Position numbers and translations under genes: made by a program
Assembly: GCA_937922175.1 (NCBI GenBank)
Contig: CAKZUU010000248.1
Location: forward strand, 1-25,557
From: an uncultured Gemmataceae bacterium
GTDB taxonomy: Bacteria; Planctomycetota; Planctomycetia; Gemmatales; Gemmataceae
Reading direction: 5' to 3'
Length of the DNA stretch: 25,557 nt
The notes under the pieces: generated by a model
What the model was told of the DNA's origin: nothing
Seen by the model: only the letters and a program-made list of their open reading frames with translations
Databases searched by the model: none
Shown here: one piece after another, positions 16,657 to 23,887 of the stretch
Layout of the letters: the number at the start of each line of letters is the position of its first letter
Numbering within the stretch: position 1 is the first letter of the stretch

Positions 16657-17901
16657 TCAGTAGATCCAGGTCAGCCCGGCATGAAAGCCGTGTAAGTACA
16701 TGTCGTGATCGCTCTCGACAAACTTCGGTCGGGTCCCGATCACTCCGGTATAACTTGCCGACGTCGGCACCTGCGTCATCTCGATCACACGATCGATGTA
16801 GCTGCCCGGTCGGGAGACGCTGCTGAACCAGGTGAAGTTGTATGAGGCGGTGACGTGCAGCCGACGCAGCAGTTGGAAGCGAACGGTCGCGCCCACCTCG
16901 GGGATGAAGATGAATTCTTCAAGTTGATTGCGGTACGGGAAGCTTTGCTGCACCACACCGCCGCCTGCCACGGTCAGAAGATCGGGTTCTAGAGTGGTAC
17001 GGCCATCCCCGAAGATTCGCTGGTTCGACCAGCCGATGCCGAGCTTACCGGTGCCGGCAAGGTACAAGCGACCGAAGTATCGTTCCAGCCGCAAGCCGAC
17101 CTGACCGGCATAGATCCGATTCACGGTTTCGATTCGATCGCGAATCGTGAGGGTTTCACCAGCCAATACCGGGTTGCCCAAAAGGCTGAGAGCACCATCG
17201 AACAGGGCGGTCGAGGATTGCAGCAGCCGCATCTCTTCCCGCATGTAAGCGATTCGGTAGCCAACCATCGCGGTGATCGAGCGGGTCTCATCGCGATAAC
17301 AGTTCAGCAGGAGGTTCGCGTCCGAATTGTTGACCCGCATCCGAGTCTCGAACACGAACTCACCCGCGATGTTTCCGGGGTCGGCGATGAACATCGACGT
17401 TTCGAGCTGGGTGGCAGCATCAATCACCGGGCGATACAAGCCCGGAGTACCCAACGCATCAGAGGCGAAGTAGGCGCTGCGGGCTCGCTGCTCGGACCAG
17501 GTCGATGATCCTTCTGTGCCCACGGTGCGCTCCGGATTGATCCACGCGCCGCTGCTGAAGGTGAAGAAGCCGAAGCGGCCGTAATCGACGGTCGTCTGGC
17601 CGAGCAGGATGGTGGTGGTCGGATTACCGAGAATCCCCTGGTCGGCCGGGGCACTGGTCGTGACCAAGGGCGACGGATAAGGCGAGGGGTTTACCCACTG
17701 CATGCCGACGCCCCAGTAAAACCACATCCGCGGCACGTTCGGTGACGCGCTGTCACCGATGACGATGGTCGGTTCGGCGGAGGGTTGCAATAACACATTA
17801 GCAGACGGGAAGGCCCCGGACGGCGGGGGGGTCTGCGCCCGAATTGCACCGGCCCCACCGAAGGCCAGCACCGCGGCGAGCATCATGCGCAGGTGGTTCA
17901 T
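16657..17901 (-). CDS. BBP7-family outer-membrane beta-barrel protein
   Basis: The 414-residue protein has a cleavable signal peptide at about 1-22 (MNHLRMMLAAVLAFGGAGAIRAQ). The rest has the alternating hydrophobic strands and aromatic residues of a beta-barrel and ends in an aromatic residue (HAGLTWIY), as expected for Bam-assembled outer-membrane proteins. Typical stretches are WFYWGVGMQWVNPSPYPSPLVT, a TTTILLGQTTVDYGRFGFF strand pair and LHVTASYNFTWFSSVSRPG near the C-terminus. The architecture matches the BBP7 family that I know from Planctomycetes; its role is uncertain. ATG at 17901 with AGGA 4 bases upstream; an in-frame GTG at 17961 would put 20 residues before the signal peptide. 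It converges on dapB with a 14-base gap that contains the 10-bp palindrome GAGGGCCCTC. Confidence 0.88.
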   Translation of the reverse strand: MNHLRMMLAAVLAFGGAGAIRAQTPPPSGAFPSANVLLQPSAEPTIVIGDSASPNVPRMWFYWGVGMQWVNPSPYPSPLVTTSAPADQGILGNPTTTILLGQTTVDYGRFGFFTFSSGAWINPERTVGTEGSSTWSEQRARSAYFASDALGTPGLYRPVIDAATQLETSMFIADPGNIAGEFVFETRMRVNNSDANLLLNCYRDETRSITAMVGYRIAYMREEMRLLQSSTALFDGALSLLGNPVLAGETLTIRDRIETVNRIYAGQVGLRLERYFGRLYLAGTGKLGIGWSNQRIFGDGRTTLEPDLLTVAGGGVVQQSFPYRNQLEEFIFIPEVGATVRFQLLRRLHVTASYNFTWFSSVSRPGSYIDRVIEMTQVPTSASYTGVIGTRPKFVESDHDMYLHGFHAGLTWIY

Positions 17902-18256
17902 GTCTTCCTCGTCGACGTAGGTCGCCTCTGCAAAGCGCGCATGCAGGGGCGGGCTGTCCACCGCCTCGGATCAGTCTTCCGGGGCGGAACCTCTCGATTG
18001 CCTCTGACGTTTGTATCGGCAAGACAAGTAACGCGGATGAGAACGATCCGACGCTTTTTGCAATTTGTTCGGAAACCGTGGCCTCTCTGTTTCTCATCTG
18101 GGCGATTCACACAAAATAACCCAACTCCGTTAACCCGCTCGGGCTTCACAGTCTTATCTCGCCATGCTCCATGCTTCTCGCTCCTCGTTGGAGGAAAGGC
18201 GGCGGCCAAATCGCAAGTTGCATGGATCGCTCTGTCGATTTTTCCGCCTTCTTATC
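17902..18256. other. gene-free divergent region between the BBP7 gene and the feo promoter
   Basis: This stretch separates two divergently transcribed genes. Open frames cross it, but none has a ribosome site or recognisable protein sequence. It probably holds the promoter of the minus-strand outer-membrane protein gene, but I could not find convincing -35 and -10 boxes for it. No RNA gene or repeat is evident. The feo promoter begins just to its right. Confidence 0.5.
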
Positions 18257-18284
18257 TTGACTCTTGTTTCACGATCGCCATAAT
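18257..18284 (+). promoter_or_regulatory. sigma70-like promoter of the feoAAB unit
   Basis: TTGACT at 18257-18262 matches the -35 consensus in five of six bases. CATAAT at 18279-18284 matches the -10 consensus in five of six. The spacer is 16 bases. The predicted start site, near 18291, falls inside the adjacent palindrome. Planctomycete promoters are not always of this type, so this is a prediction by consensus. Confidence 0.55.
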
Positions 18285-18286
18285 CT

Positions 18287-18309
18287 TAATTGAGACTAAA
18301 TCTCAATTA
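18287..18309. promoter_or_regulatory. Fur-box-like operator upstream of feoA
   Basis: TAATTGAGA at 18287-18295 is the exact reverse complement of TCTCAATTA at 18301-18309, with a 5-base centre. The inner 19 bases, ATTGAGACTAAATCTCAAT, agree with the proteobacterial Fur-box form AATGAGAATNATTCTCATT at 14 of 18 defined positions. It covers the predicted transcription start just downstream of the -10 box, where a repressor would block initiation. It lies 30 bases before the first feoA start codon. Repression by an iron-loaded Fur-family protein is the natural reading; a DtxR-family regulator cannot be excluded. Confidence 0.7.
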
Positions 18310-18338
18310 GAGCTTCGACCCTGGAGCGATCTGCATAA

Positions 18339-18563
18339 ATGCTGATGCCTTTAGAGCTTATGGCCTCCGGCGAGAGCGGGGTCATCGAACAGGTCCAAGG
18401 AAAACCGGATTGGATCGGGCGCATGGCAGAGTTGGGTATTCGCCACGGCAACCGAGTTGAAGTTGTTGCTTCGGGTAGTCCGTGCGTCCTGAAGGTGGGT
18501 GAATGCCGACTGTGCCTTCGTGTCGATGAATGCGCTCGTATCTTCGTGCGCCCTGCTTCGTAA
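18339..18563 (+). CDS. feoA: FeoA-domain protein, first of a tandem pair
   Basis: The 74-residue product is a stand-alone FeoA domain, a small SH3-like barrel that assists or regulates the FeoB ferrous-iron transporter at the inner face of the membrane. Family features are the central RMAELGIRHGNRVEVV segment (about 28-43), the hydrophobic strand CVLKVGECRLCLR (49-61), and a final A-x-I-F-V strand. It is cysteine-rich for a FeoA (Cys49, 56, 59 and 65), which the second copy is not. ATG at 18339 has GGAG about 12 bases upstream; an ATG two codons later is possible. The next feoA starts 2 bases after its stop. Transcription probably begins at the Fur-box promoter upstream. Confidence 0.88.
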   Translation: MLMPLELMASGESGVIEQVQGKPDWIGRMAELGIRHGNRVEVVASGSPCVLKVGECRLCLRVDECARIFVRPAS

Positions 18564-18565
18564 AC

Positions 18566-18811
18566 ATGATGCCCTCCCTCAATGACCTGCGAGTTGGCCA
18601 GCGAGCAACGGTGATCGCAATCGAGGGCGATCCAGCGATCATGCAACGAATTTTCGAGATGGGGTTGCTTGAGGGCGAAGTGATTGAAGTGCTCGCTATC
18701 GCGCCGATGGGGGATCCAATCGAAATTCGTTGTGGGGCGAATCGGATGAGCCTTCGCCGACGAGAAGCCGCCGCCGTCCGCGTGTCCGACGGACTCGCCG
18801 CGGCACCCTGA
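18566..18811 (+). CDS. feoA: FeoA-domain protein, second of a tandem pair
   Basis: The 81-residue product is a second single FeoA domain. It starts MMPSLNDLRVGQRATVIAIEG, then IMQRIFEMGLLEGEVIEVL (about 29-47), which is the conserved mid-domain pattern, and ends with the strand PIEIRCGANRMSLRRREAAAVRV. It fits the FeoA consensus better than the first copy, including the L-x-x-G-x-x-A/G opening. ATG at 18566 or 18569; neither has a clear ribosome site, so translation probably depends on coupling to the first feoA, 2 bases upstream. feoB begins 9 bases after its stop. Divergence between the two copies suggests an old duplication or different roles. Confidence 0.9.
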   Translation: MMPSLNDLRVGQRATVIAIEGDPAIMQRIFEMGLLEGEVIEVLAIAPMGDPIEIRCGANRMSLRRREAAAVRVSDGLAAAP

Positions 18812-18820
18812 CTTCCCACC

Positions 18821-21055
18821 ATGCACGATCGCATGATTGTTGTAGCGCTGGTCGGCAACCCGAACACGGGGAAGTCCACTCTGTTCAATGCTTTGTCGGG
18901 CCTGCGGCAACGGGTCGGCAACTATCCCGGCGTCACGGTCGAGATGAAAAAGGGGCGCACGACCGTCGATGGGGTCGTGCTGGAATTGATCGATTTGCCC
19001 GGCACCTACAGTTTGGCCGCCCGTAGCCCGGATGAGATGATCGCCGTCGATTTGCTCCTCGGACTCGTCCCTGGGGAGCGGCCCCCCGACGTCGTCCTGT
19101 CGATCGTCGACGCCTCGAACCTCGAGCGACATCTCTATTTGACGACGCAACTGATGGAACTCGGCCTGCCGGTTGTTATCGCGCTCAACATGATGGACGT
19201 GGCCGAAAAGCAGGGAATCGTCATCGATATCCCGCAGCTGCAGGAACGGTTGGGATTGCCGGTGGTTCCCATCCAAGCCAACCGAGGAAAAGGTCTGGAC
19301 CGGCTCAGGAGCGAGCTTCTGGCCGCTGTGCACAGGCCCGCGCCCCAAGTGCGGCCGAATTTCCCTGAAGCCTTCGAAACGGAAGTTCAACATTTGGCGC
19401 ATGTCGACGCCTCGCTTCCCGATTTTCTCGTTCGGCGTGTGTTGCTCGACGTCGATGGTTCGGCCCAGAGCCGATTCTTGGATGGCGCGCTCCGCGGGCA
19501 ACGAGCTCAAGTTCTGCGTGAGGCGCGGCAGCGGCTAGAAGAGGCGGGCTGTGCCGTCCCTTTGATCGAGGCGCGAGTACGATTCACGTGGCTGCGGCAA
19601 ATGCTCGCGGGTTGTATCCGTCGTCCGTCGCAGCGGCCGACCTCTTGGACGGACCGGATCGACCGGCTGCTGACCCATCGGGTGTGGGGGACGATCTTTT
19701 TCCTGGTGGTGATGTTCTTCCTGTTTCAGGCGATTTATAGTTGGGCAGGCCCTCTGATGGACTTGGTGGATCATGGCGTGTCCACGGTGGGGGATCGGAT
19801 CGCGGAACTTCTGCCCGAGGGGGTTTTGCAGAGTCTCCTGGTCGACGGCGTGGTGGCGGGAGTGGGCAGCGTTCTTGTCTTTCTCCCGCAGATCATGATT
19901 CTTTTCGCGTTTTTGGCCATCCTGGAGGATTGCGGCTATATGGCGCGAGCCGCATTCTTGATGGATCGATTGATGGCTCAATGTGGGCTGAGCGGCAAGT
20001 CGTTTATCCCCATGTTGTCGTCGTTGGCCTGTGCCGTACCGGGGATCATGGCCACACGCGTCATCGAGAACCGAAGGGATCGCCTCGCGACGATCTTGGT
20101 CGCGCCCTTGATGAGTTGCTCTGCTCGCTTGCCGGTGTACCTACTGTTGATCGGTACGTTGATTCGACCGGGCCGACCGGCTTGGCTCGCGGGGGCTGTC
20201 TTATTTGTGATGTATCTGATTGGATTTGTCACGGCCCCGCTCGTCGCTCTTCTGCTCAAGCGAACATTGCTTCGCGGCGAGAGGCCGATCTTCGTGATGG
20301 AGATGCCAAACTATCGTTGGCCGTCGTTGAAAATGGTTCTTCGGCGGGTGTTTGACGCGGGCTGGTCGTTTGTCCGTCGTGCCGGTACGGTGATCCTGGC
20401 CACGATGGTTTTGGTTTGGGCCGCCTTATATTTCCCGCGCGGTGGGGACAAAGGTGACAGCTTTGACCAACAAGTCGCGGAACTGGACCGTCAGATGGCG
20501 GGACTCGAACGGCGTCTCCGCGAGGATGAGCTGAATCGACCGCGACTTCAACTCGAACTTGAACGGATTGAAAGCACGAAAAACCAAATCGACGGCCAAT
20601 GGCGGCGGCAAAGTTGGCTGGGTCGCGCCGGTCGTCTGATTGAGCCGATCGTCCGACCTCTCGGGTGGGACTGGCGAATCGGGATGGCGGTTCTCGCAAG
20701 TTTTCCGGCCCGAGAGGTCGTGGTCGGCACTCTTGGAATCGTGTACAACGTCGGCGCTGTTGATGCCTCGGCGACGGAGCAGGCCGGAGACTGGGGCGCG
20801 ACGAATCTCGGTCTTGCGCTGCGCGAGGCAGTCTGGGAAGATGATCCGTCACGTCCCGTCTTTACGATACCGACGGCTCTGTCGATCATGGTCTTTTTTG
20901 CGTTGTGCTGTCAATGCGCTTCGACTCTGGCGGTGATTCGGCGGGAAACGGGCGGCTGGGCTTGGCCGACTTTCACCTTCGTCTACATGACCGCTTTGGC
21001 GTATCTTGCCGCTCTCATCACGTATCAGATCGGCACCTGGATCGCTGGATTGTGA
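18821..21055 (+). CDS. feoB: ferrous iron transport protein B
   Basis: FeoB is the inner-membrane Fe(II) transporter with a cytoplasmic G domain. The 744-residue protein is near the usual length. The G domain shows G1 GNPNTGKS at 12-19, G3 DLPG at 58-61 and G4 NMMD at 123-126. The membrane part starts near 288 with a hydrophobic helix, GTIFFLVVMFFLF. It contains the family Gate segments, including GYMARAAFLMDR, GKSFIPMLSSLACAVPGIMATR and ENRRDRLATILVAPLMSCSARLPVYLLLIG. A charged, coiled-coil-like loop (about 545-600) and a second Gate with FPAREVVVGTLG follow, and four or more helices complete the protein. No FeoC follows. It forms one unit with the two feoA genes under the Fur-box promoter. 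Confidence 0.97.
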   Translation: MHDRMIVVALVGNPNTGKSTLFNALSGLRQRVGNYPGVTVEMKKGRTTVDGVVLELIDLPGTYSLAARSPDEMIAVDLLLGLVPGERPPDVVLSIVDASNLERHLYLTTQLMELGLPVVIALNMMDVAEKQGIVIDIPQLQERLGLPVVPIQANRGKGLDRLRSELLAAVHRPAPQVRPNFPEAFETEVQHLAHVDASLPDFLVRRVLLDVDGSAQSRFLDGALRGQRAQVLREARQRLEEAGCAVPLIEARVRFTWLRQMLAGCIRRPSQRPTSWTDRIDRLLTHRVWGTIFFLVVMFFLFQAIYSWAGPLMDLVDHGVSTVGDRIAELLPEGVLQSLLVDGVVAGVGSVLVFLPQIMILFAFLAILEDCGYMARAAFLMDRLMAQCGLSGKSFIPMLSSLACAVPGIMATRVIENRRDRLATILVAPLMSCSARLPVYLLLIGTLIRPGRPAWLAGAVLFVMYLIGFVTAPLVALLLKRTLLRGERPIFVMEMPNYRWPSLKMVLRRVFDAGWSFVRRAGTVILATMVLVWAALYFPRGGDKGDSFDQQVAELDRQMAGLERRLREDELNRPRLQLELERIESTKNQIDGQWRRQSWLGRAGRLIEPIVRPLGWDWRIGMAVLASFPAREVVVGTLGIVYNVGAVDASATEQAGDWGATNLGLALREAVWEDDPSRPVFTIPTALSIMVFFALCCQCASTLAVIRRETGGWAWPTFTFVYMTALAYLAALITYQIGTWIAGL

Positions 21056-21066
21056 CGATCGGCGGC

Positions 21067-21094
21067 CCCTCGGGAGACTCGATGCAGCCGAGGG
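21067..21094 (+). terminator. possible weak terminator after feoB
   Basis: CCCTCGG at 21067-21073 pairs with CCGAGGG at 21088-21094 around a 14-base loop, 11 bases after the feoB stop. There is no T tract downstream, so if it acts at all it would be as a transcript-end stabiliser rather than a classic intrinsic terminator. Confidence 0.3.
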
Positions 21095-21199
21095 AGAAAT
21101 CCGGCATTGACCGACCCGCCACTTGGTGTTAATGTCCCCCCTCACATCTTGGCGATCGCGCCCGGCAGGATCATTTCCCTTCTCGCTTGAGGCGTGCGG

Positions 21200-21925
21200 A
21201 TGCGTTACCGGCAGAAACTGCGCAACGGATTGATCGTCTTTTCCCTGCTCGCCGTGATCCTTCTTGCGGTCGGCGTTCTTCTGAGAATCGAACCAGATGG
21301 TTTTCGCCGTATCCAGCCCCCCGAGGGCGTCCAGCGTCGGGAATTTTCTGCCGAGTTCACGAAGCGCTTCCGCCATCTCGTCGACGCCGTGGGCAATGGG
21401 GAAGAACAATGGTCCGAAACCTTCACTTCGGAGCAAATCAACAGTTACCTCGCCGACGAATTTACTCGCGTTCAGCCGTTCCATCTGCCCGAAGGGATTC
21501 ACTCACCTCGCGTCTCGATCGAGCCAGACCGTCTCCGTCTGGTGTTTCGCTACGGCCGCGGTTTTTGGAGCACCCTGGTCACCGTTGATCTGAAAATTTG
21601 GCTCGTCGCGCAAGAGGTCAACCTGCTCGCCGTGGAGGTTCTCGACGTTCGCGCCGGAGTCATCCCCTTGGCCGTCCAGTCAATCGCTGAGCGGATCGCC
21701 GAGAACGCCTCGGTTTGGAAAGCCGAGGTCACTTGGTACCGCCACGGCCGAAACCCGGTAGCGCTCGTGCGGCTCCAACCGGATCAGCCGAACCCCACCA
21801 TCGTTCTGGAGCAACTGGAACTGCTCGACCAGAAAATCCATATCGGCGGTCGATCAACCGAACCGTTCGGTTGGGGATCGGCGGTGTCGATGAATCTTCA
21901 TCGTTCTGACGCGGCCTCGGAGTAA
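21200..21925 (+). CDS. hypothetical single-pass membrane protein
   Basis: The 241-residue product has an N-terminal basic stretch (MRYRQKLRNG) and one hydrophobic segment at about 10-29, followed by an extracytoplasmic domain of about 200 residues. The segment TFTSEQINSYLADEF near 75-90, then strand-rich sequence (RVSIEPDRLRLVFRYG, TVDLKIWLVAQEVNLLAVEVLDVRAGVIPL), recalls the general plan of YpmS- or DUF2993-like lipid-binding proteins. That likeness is only an impression. The ATG at 21200 has GAGG 7 bases upstream; an in-frame GTG sits two codons earlier. The 144 bases between feoB and this gene hold one weak inverted repeat. The 3' end overlaps the opposite-strand phosphoesterase-like gene by 28 bases. 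Confidence 0.75.
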   Translation: MRYRQKLRNGLIVFSLLAVILLAVGVLLRIEPDGFRRIQPPEGVQRREFSAEFTKRFRHLVDAVGNGEEQWSETFTSEQINSYLADEFTRVQPFHLPEGIHSPRVSIEPDRLRLVFRYGRGFWSTLVTVDLKIWLVAQEVNLLAVEVLDVRAGVIPLAVQSIAERIAENASVWKAEVTWYRHGRNPVALVRLQPDQPNPTIVLEQLELLDQKIHIGGRSTEPFGWGSAVSMNLHRSDAASE

Positions 21926-22254
21926 ATGCAAACCAGACCATGCTCGGTTGTTGCCGTCAAGCGGATCACCCCCCGCAGGCGACGTCCCTGGACGGCAAAC
22001 GTCCAAACATCGCCATCTGACCTCGCCACGACGCTTCCCTCATCCCATCGCGTGACCTGGCCTCGACCGCCGCTGACGGGTCCCTCGTAGTCCAGATACA
22101 TCAAACGATGATCTTGAAGAGCTTCCGCTGAAATGGTTTCCCTTTCACCCGGAGGTGCGGACAGTCGCCACGTTTTCAATCGGTCACCCCATTCGACCAT
22201 CAAATCCCAGTGCAAATGGGGATGGTCATGCTCGAGAATGACATAACGGCACAT
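21898..22254 (-). CDS. stand-alone LigD-type 3'-phosphoesterase-domain protein
   Basis: The 118-residue product resembles the 3'-phosphoesterase module that opens bacterial NHEJ ligase LigD, which trims 3'-phosphates and ribonucleosides from DNA ends. Matching blocks are YVILEHDHPHLHWDLMVEWGD (4-24), LKTWRLSAPP (26-35), DHRLMYLDYEGPVSGGRGQV (48-67) and RWDEG. The active-site pattern I recall for Pseudomonas LigD (His, 6 on His, 2 on Asp, then distal His and 4 on Tyr) is present as His9, His15, Asp17, His49 and Tyr53. The usual Arg two residues after the Asp is Met19. No ligase, polymerase or Ku gene is nearby. ATG at 22254 fits the domain start but lacks a good ribosome site; a TTG-initiated reading from 22368 would add 38 unrelated residues. 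Whether it is catalytic is open. Confidence 0.72.
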   Translation of the reverse strand: MCRYVILEHDHPHLHWDLMVEWGDRLKTWRLSAPPGERETISAEALQDHRLMYLDYEGPVSGGRGQVTRWDEGSVVARSDGDVWTFAVQGRRLRGVIRLTATTEHGLVCIYSEAASER

Positions 22255-22347
22255 GTCGGGCCCGTTTAAGGAAATCGACGTGGCGTTTACCGTGGATGGT
22301 CCTGTTGTTACCATAGGAGCATCAGCCGTCGAATGGGATGTGATTTC

Positions 22348-22833
22348 ATGGCCAAGACGAAACCCCAAGGCAAGCCAGAGGAGGACATCCAGGTCGTTTG
22401 CCGGAATAAACGGGCCTCATTCGACTACGAGATCGTCGACAAATTGGAATGCGGGCTGGTGTTGTGCGGCACCGAGGTGAAGAGCTTGCGCGAGGGGATG
22501 GCGAGTCTCGAAGACGCCTATGCGAAATTGGAAGATGGCGAAGTATGGTTGATCAATGCCGAGATTCCGGAATACTCGATGGGCAACCGGTTGAATCATC
22601 GGCCGAAGCGCCCACGGAAGCTCTTGTTGCACCGCCATGAGATCGCACGATTCGCCGGCAAAGCCGCGCAACGGGGCTTCACCTTGGTTCCTCTGCGATT
22701 GTATTTTCGTCGCGGCCTCGCCAAGGTCGAACTGGCCGTCGCCCGCGGCAAGCAACAACACGATAAACGGGAAGCAACCAAGAAACGCGAAGCGGATCGC
22801 ACGATTCGCCAAGCCATGATGCGACGGCGCTGA
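22348..22833 (+). CDS. smpB: SsrA-binding protein SmpB
   Basis: SmpB binds tmRNA and brings it to stalled ribosomes for trans-translation. The 161-residue protein has the family core CRNKRASFDYEIVDKLECGLVLCGTEVKSLREG (about 17-49), SLEDAYAKLEDGEVWLINAEIPEYS (52-76), then HRPKRPRKLLLHRHEIARFAGKAAQRGFTLVPLRLYFRRGLAKVELAVARGKQQHDKR. A basic C-terminal tail follows (EATKKREADRTIRQAMMRRR) that would enter the mRNA channel. ATG at 22348 gives the common MAK start; an ATG five codons earlier is possible. No tmRNA gene is recognisable in the window. The gene is divergent from the phosphoesterase-like gene across 93 bases. Confidence 0.97.
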   Translation: MAKTKPQGKPEEDIQVVCRNKRASFDYEIVDKLECGLVLCGTEVKSLREGMASLEDAYAKLEDGEVWLINAEIPEYSMGNRLNHRPKRPRKLLLHRHEIARFAGKAAQRGFTLVPLRLYFRRGLAKVELAVARGKQQHDKREATKKREADRTIRQAMMRRR

Positions 22834-22869
22834 ATTTTCCCGCTGAGGTCGTCTCCCAAGGAGGGGAAC

Positions 22870-23871
22870 GTGCACCTGACGGCGATTGTGGAGAGCTACG
22901 ACCACGTTTGTTGCCGTTATCGAGTCCGACCGCTGGAATCGATGATCTCGGTCGTCGGCGGGCGAATCGACTACCGATCCGCTGGACCGAGCTTTTTTGC
23001 CCGCAGCTTCAGCCGAGAAAGCGTCCTCGTGCAGCGGCGATTGTTGGGCCGTTGGCCTTTGACGATTCTTCGCCGGCGGTGTCGCCGACTTCTCTTCGAC
23101 TTCGATGACGCGATCTGGCTTCGCGACTCGTATTCGCCCCGAGGGTTAACCTCGAATCGGCGGTTGCGACGCTTTCGGTCGATGATTCGCGCAGCGGATC
23201 ATGTTGTCGCCGGCAATCGCTTCCTTGCCGAGCAAGCAGCACGTTTCACCTCTCCGGACCGCGTCCGCGTCATCCCAACCTGCGTCGATCCAAGCCGTTA
23301 TCGGCCCGCCCGCCATCAGCGCGAAGGACGACCGCCTCGATTTGCGTGGATCGGTTCATCGAGCACCCTTCAAGGCCTTGAGCGAATCACCCATATCCTC
23401 GATGCTCTGGGGCGAGCCTGCCCGGGAGCACGGCTAGTCCTGATTTGCGATCGGACGATCCAGTTGTCAGAACTCCAAGTCGAATTTCACCCTTGGAGTC
23501 CGACCACGGAGGCGAAAATCCTGGCGAGCGCCGACATCGGCATTTCCTGGTTACCCGACGATGACTGGAGTCGCGGAAAATGCGGCTTGAAACTGCTGCA
23601 ATTCATGGCGGCGGGTCTGCCAGTGTTGGCGAACCCGGTGGGCGTTCAGCGGGAAATCGTGGGCGACGGCGAAACAGGCTATCATTGCGATTCCCCCCAC
23701 GATTGGATCGAGGCCACGCGACGTTTGATGCGTGACCCGTCTCTGCGCCGACGCATGGGCGAAACGGGTCGGCAATTGGTCGAGCGGCATTTTTCCATCG
23801 ACGCGATGCACGCTGCCTGGCGGACGCTCTTGCTGGATCCCCAGGCTGTCACGGAGCGCACGGCCGCCTGA
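22870..23871 (+). CDS. glycosyltransferase, group 1 (GT4-like)
   Basis: The 333-residue product looks like a retaining GT-B glycosyltransferase that moves a sugar from a nucleotide-sugar to an unknown acceptor at the cytoplasmic side of the envelope. The N-terminal half includes RLLFDFDDAIWLRDS (about 76-90) and ADHVVAGNRFLAEQA. A linker, RVRVIPTCVDPSRYRP, leads to the C-terminal half with FAWIGSSSTLQGLERI. The donor-site signature GLKLLQFMAAGLPVLANPVGVQREIV lies near 239-264, and GYHCDSP, RRRMGETGRQLVERHFS follow. The start is GTG at 22870, 5 bases after a strong AAGGAGG; no in-frame ATG offers a better site. The kinase-like gene starts 16 bases after its stop, suggesting a shared operon and role in LPS or another surface glycan. 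Confidence 0.88.
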   Translation: MHLTAIVESYDHVCCRYRVRPLESMISVVGGRIDYRSAGPSFFARSFSRESVLVQRRLLGRWPLTILRRRCRRLLFDFDDAIWLRDSYSPRGLTSNRRLRRFRSMIRAADHVVAGNRFLAEQAARFTSPDRVRVIPTCVDPSRYRPARHQREGRPPRFAWIGSSSTLQGLERITHILDALGRACPGARLVLICDRTIQLSELQVEFHPWSPTTEAKILASADIGISWLPDDDWSRGKCGLKLLQFMAAGLPVLANPVGVQREIVGDGETGYHCDSPHDWIEATRRLMRDPSLRRRMGETGRQLVERHFSIDAMHAAWRTLLLDPQAVTERTAA

Positions 23872-23887
23872 CGCAGTGAGGCTCTTC

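Noticed and set aside
17893..18345. Open frame of 150 codons across the gap before feoA
   Set aside because: It has no ribosome site, no recognisable protein sequence and crosses the promoter and Fur-box-like operator.
18296..19510. Open frame of 404 codons on the minus strand
   Set aside because: It runs antisense through both feoA genes, the Fur-box region and the start of feoB, all of which are well supported. Its product shows no family features.
22255..22347. Possible tmRNA or other RNA gene next to smpB
   Set aside because: The gap is only 93 bases and shows no tRNA-like ends or tag-peptide frame, so no ssrA gene can be supported here.
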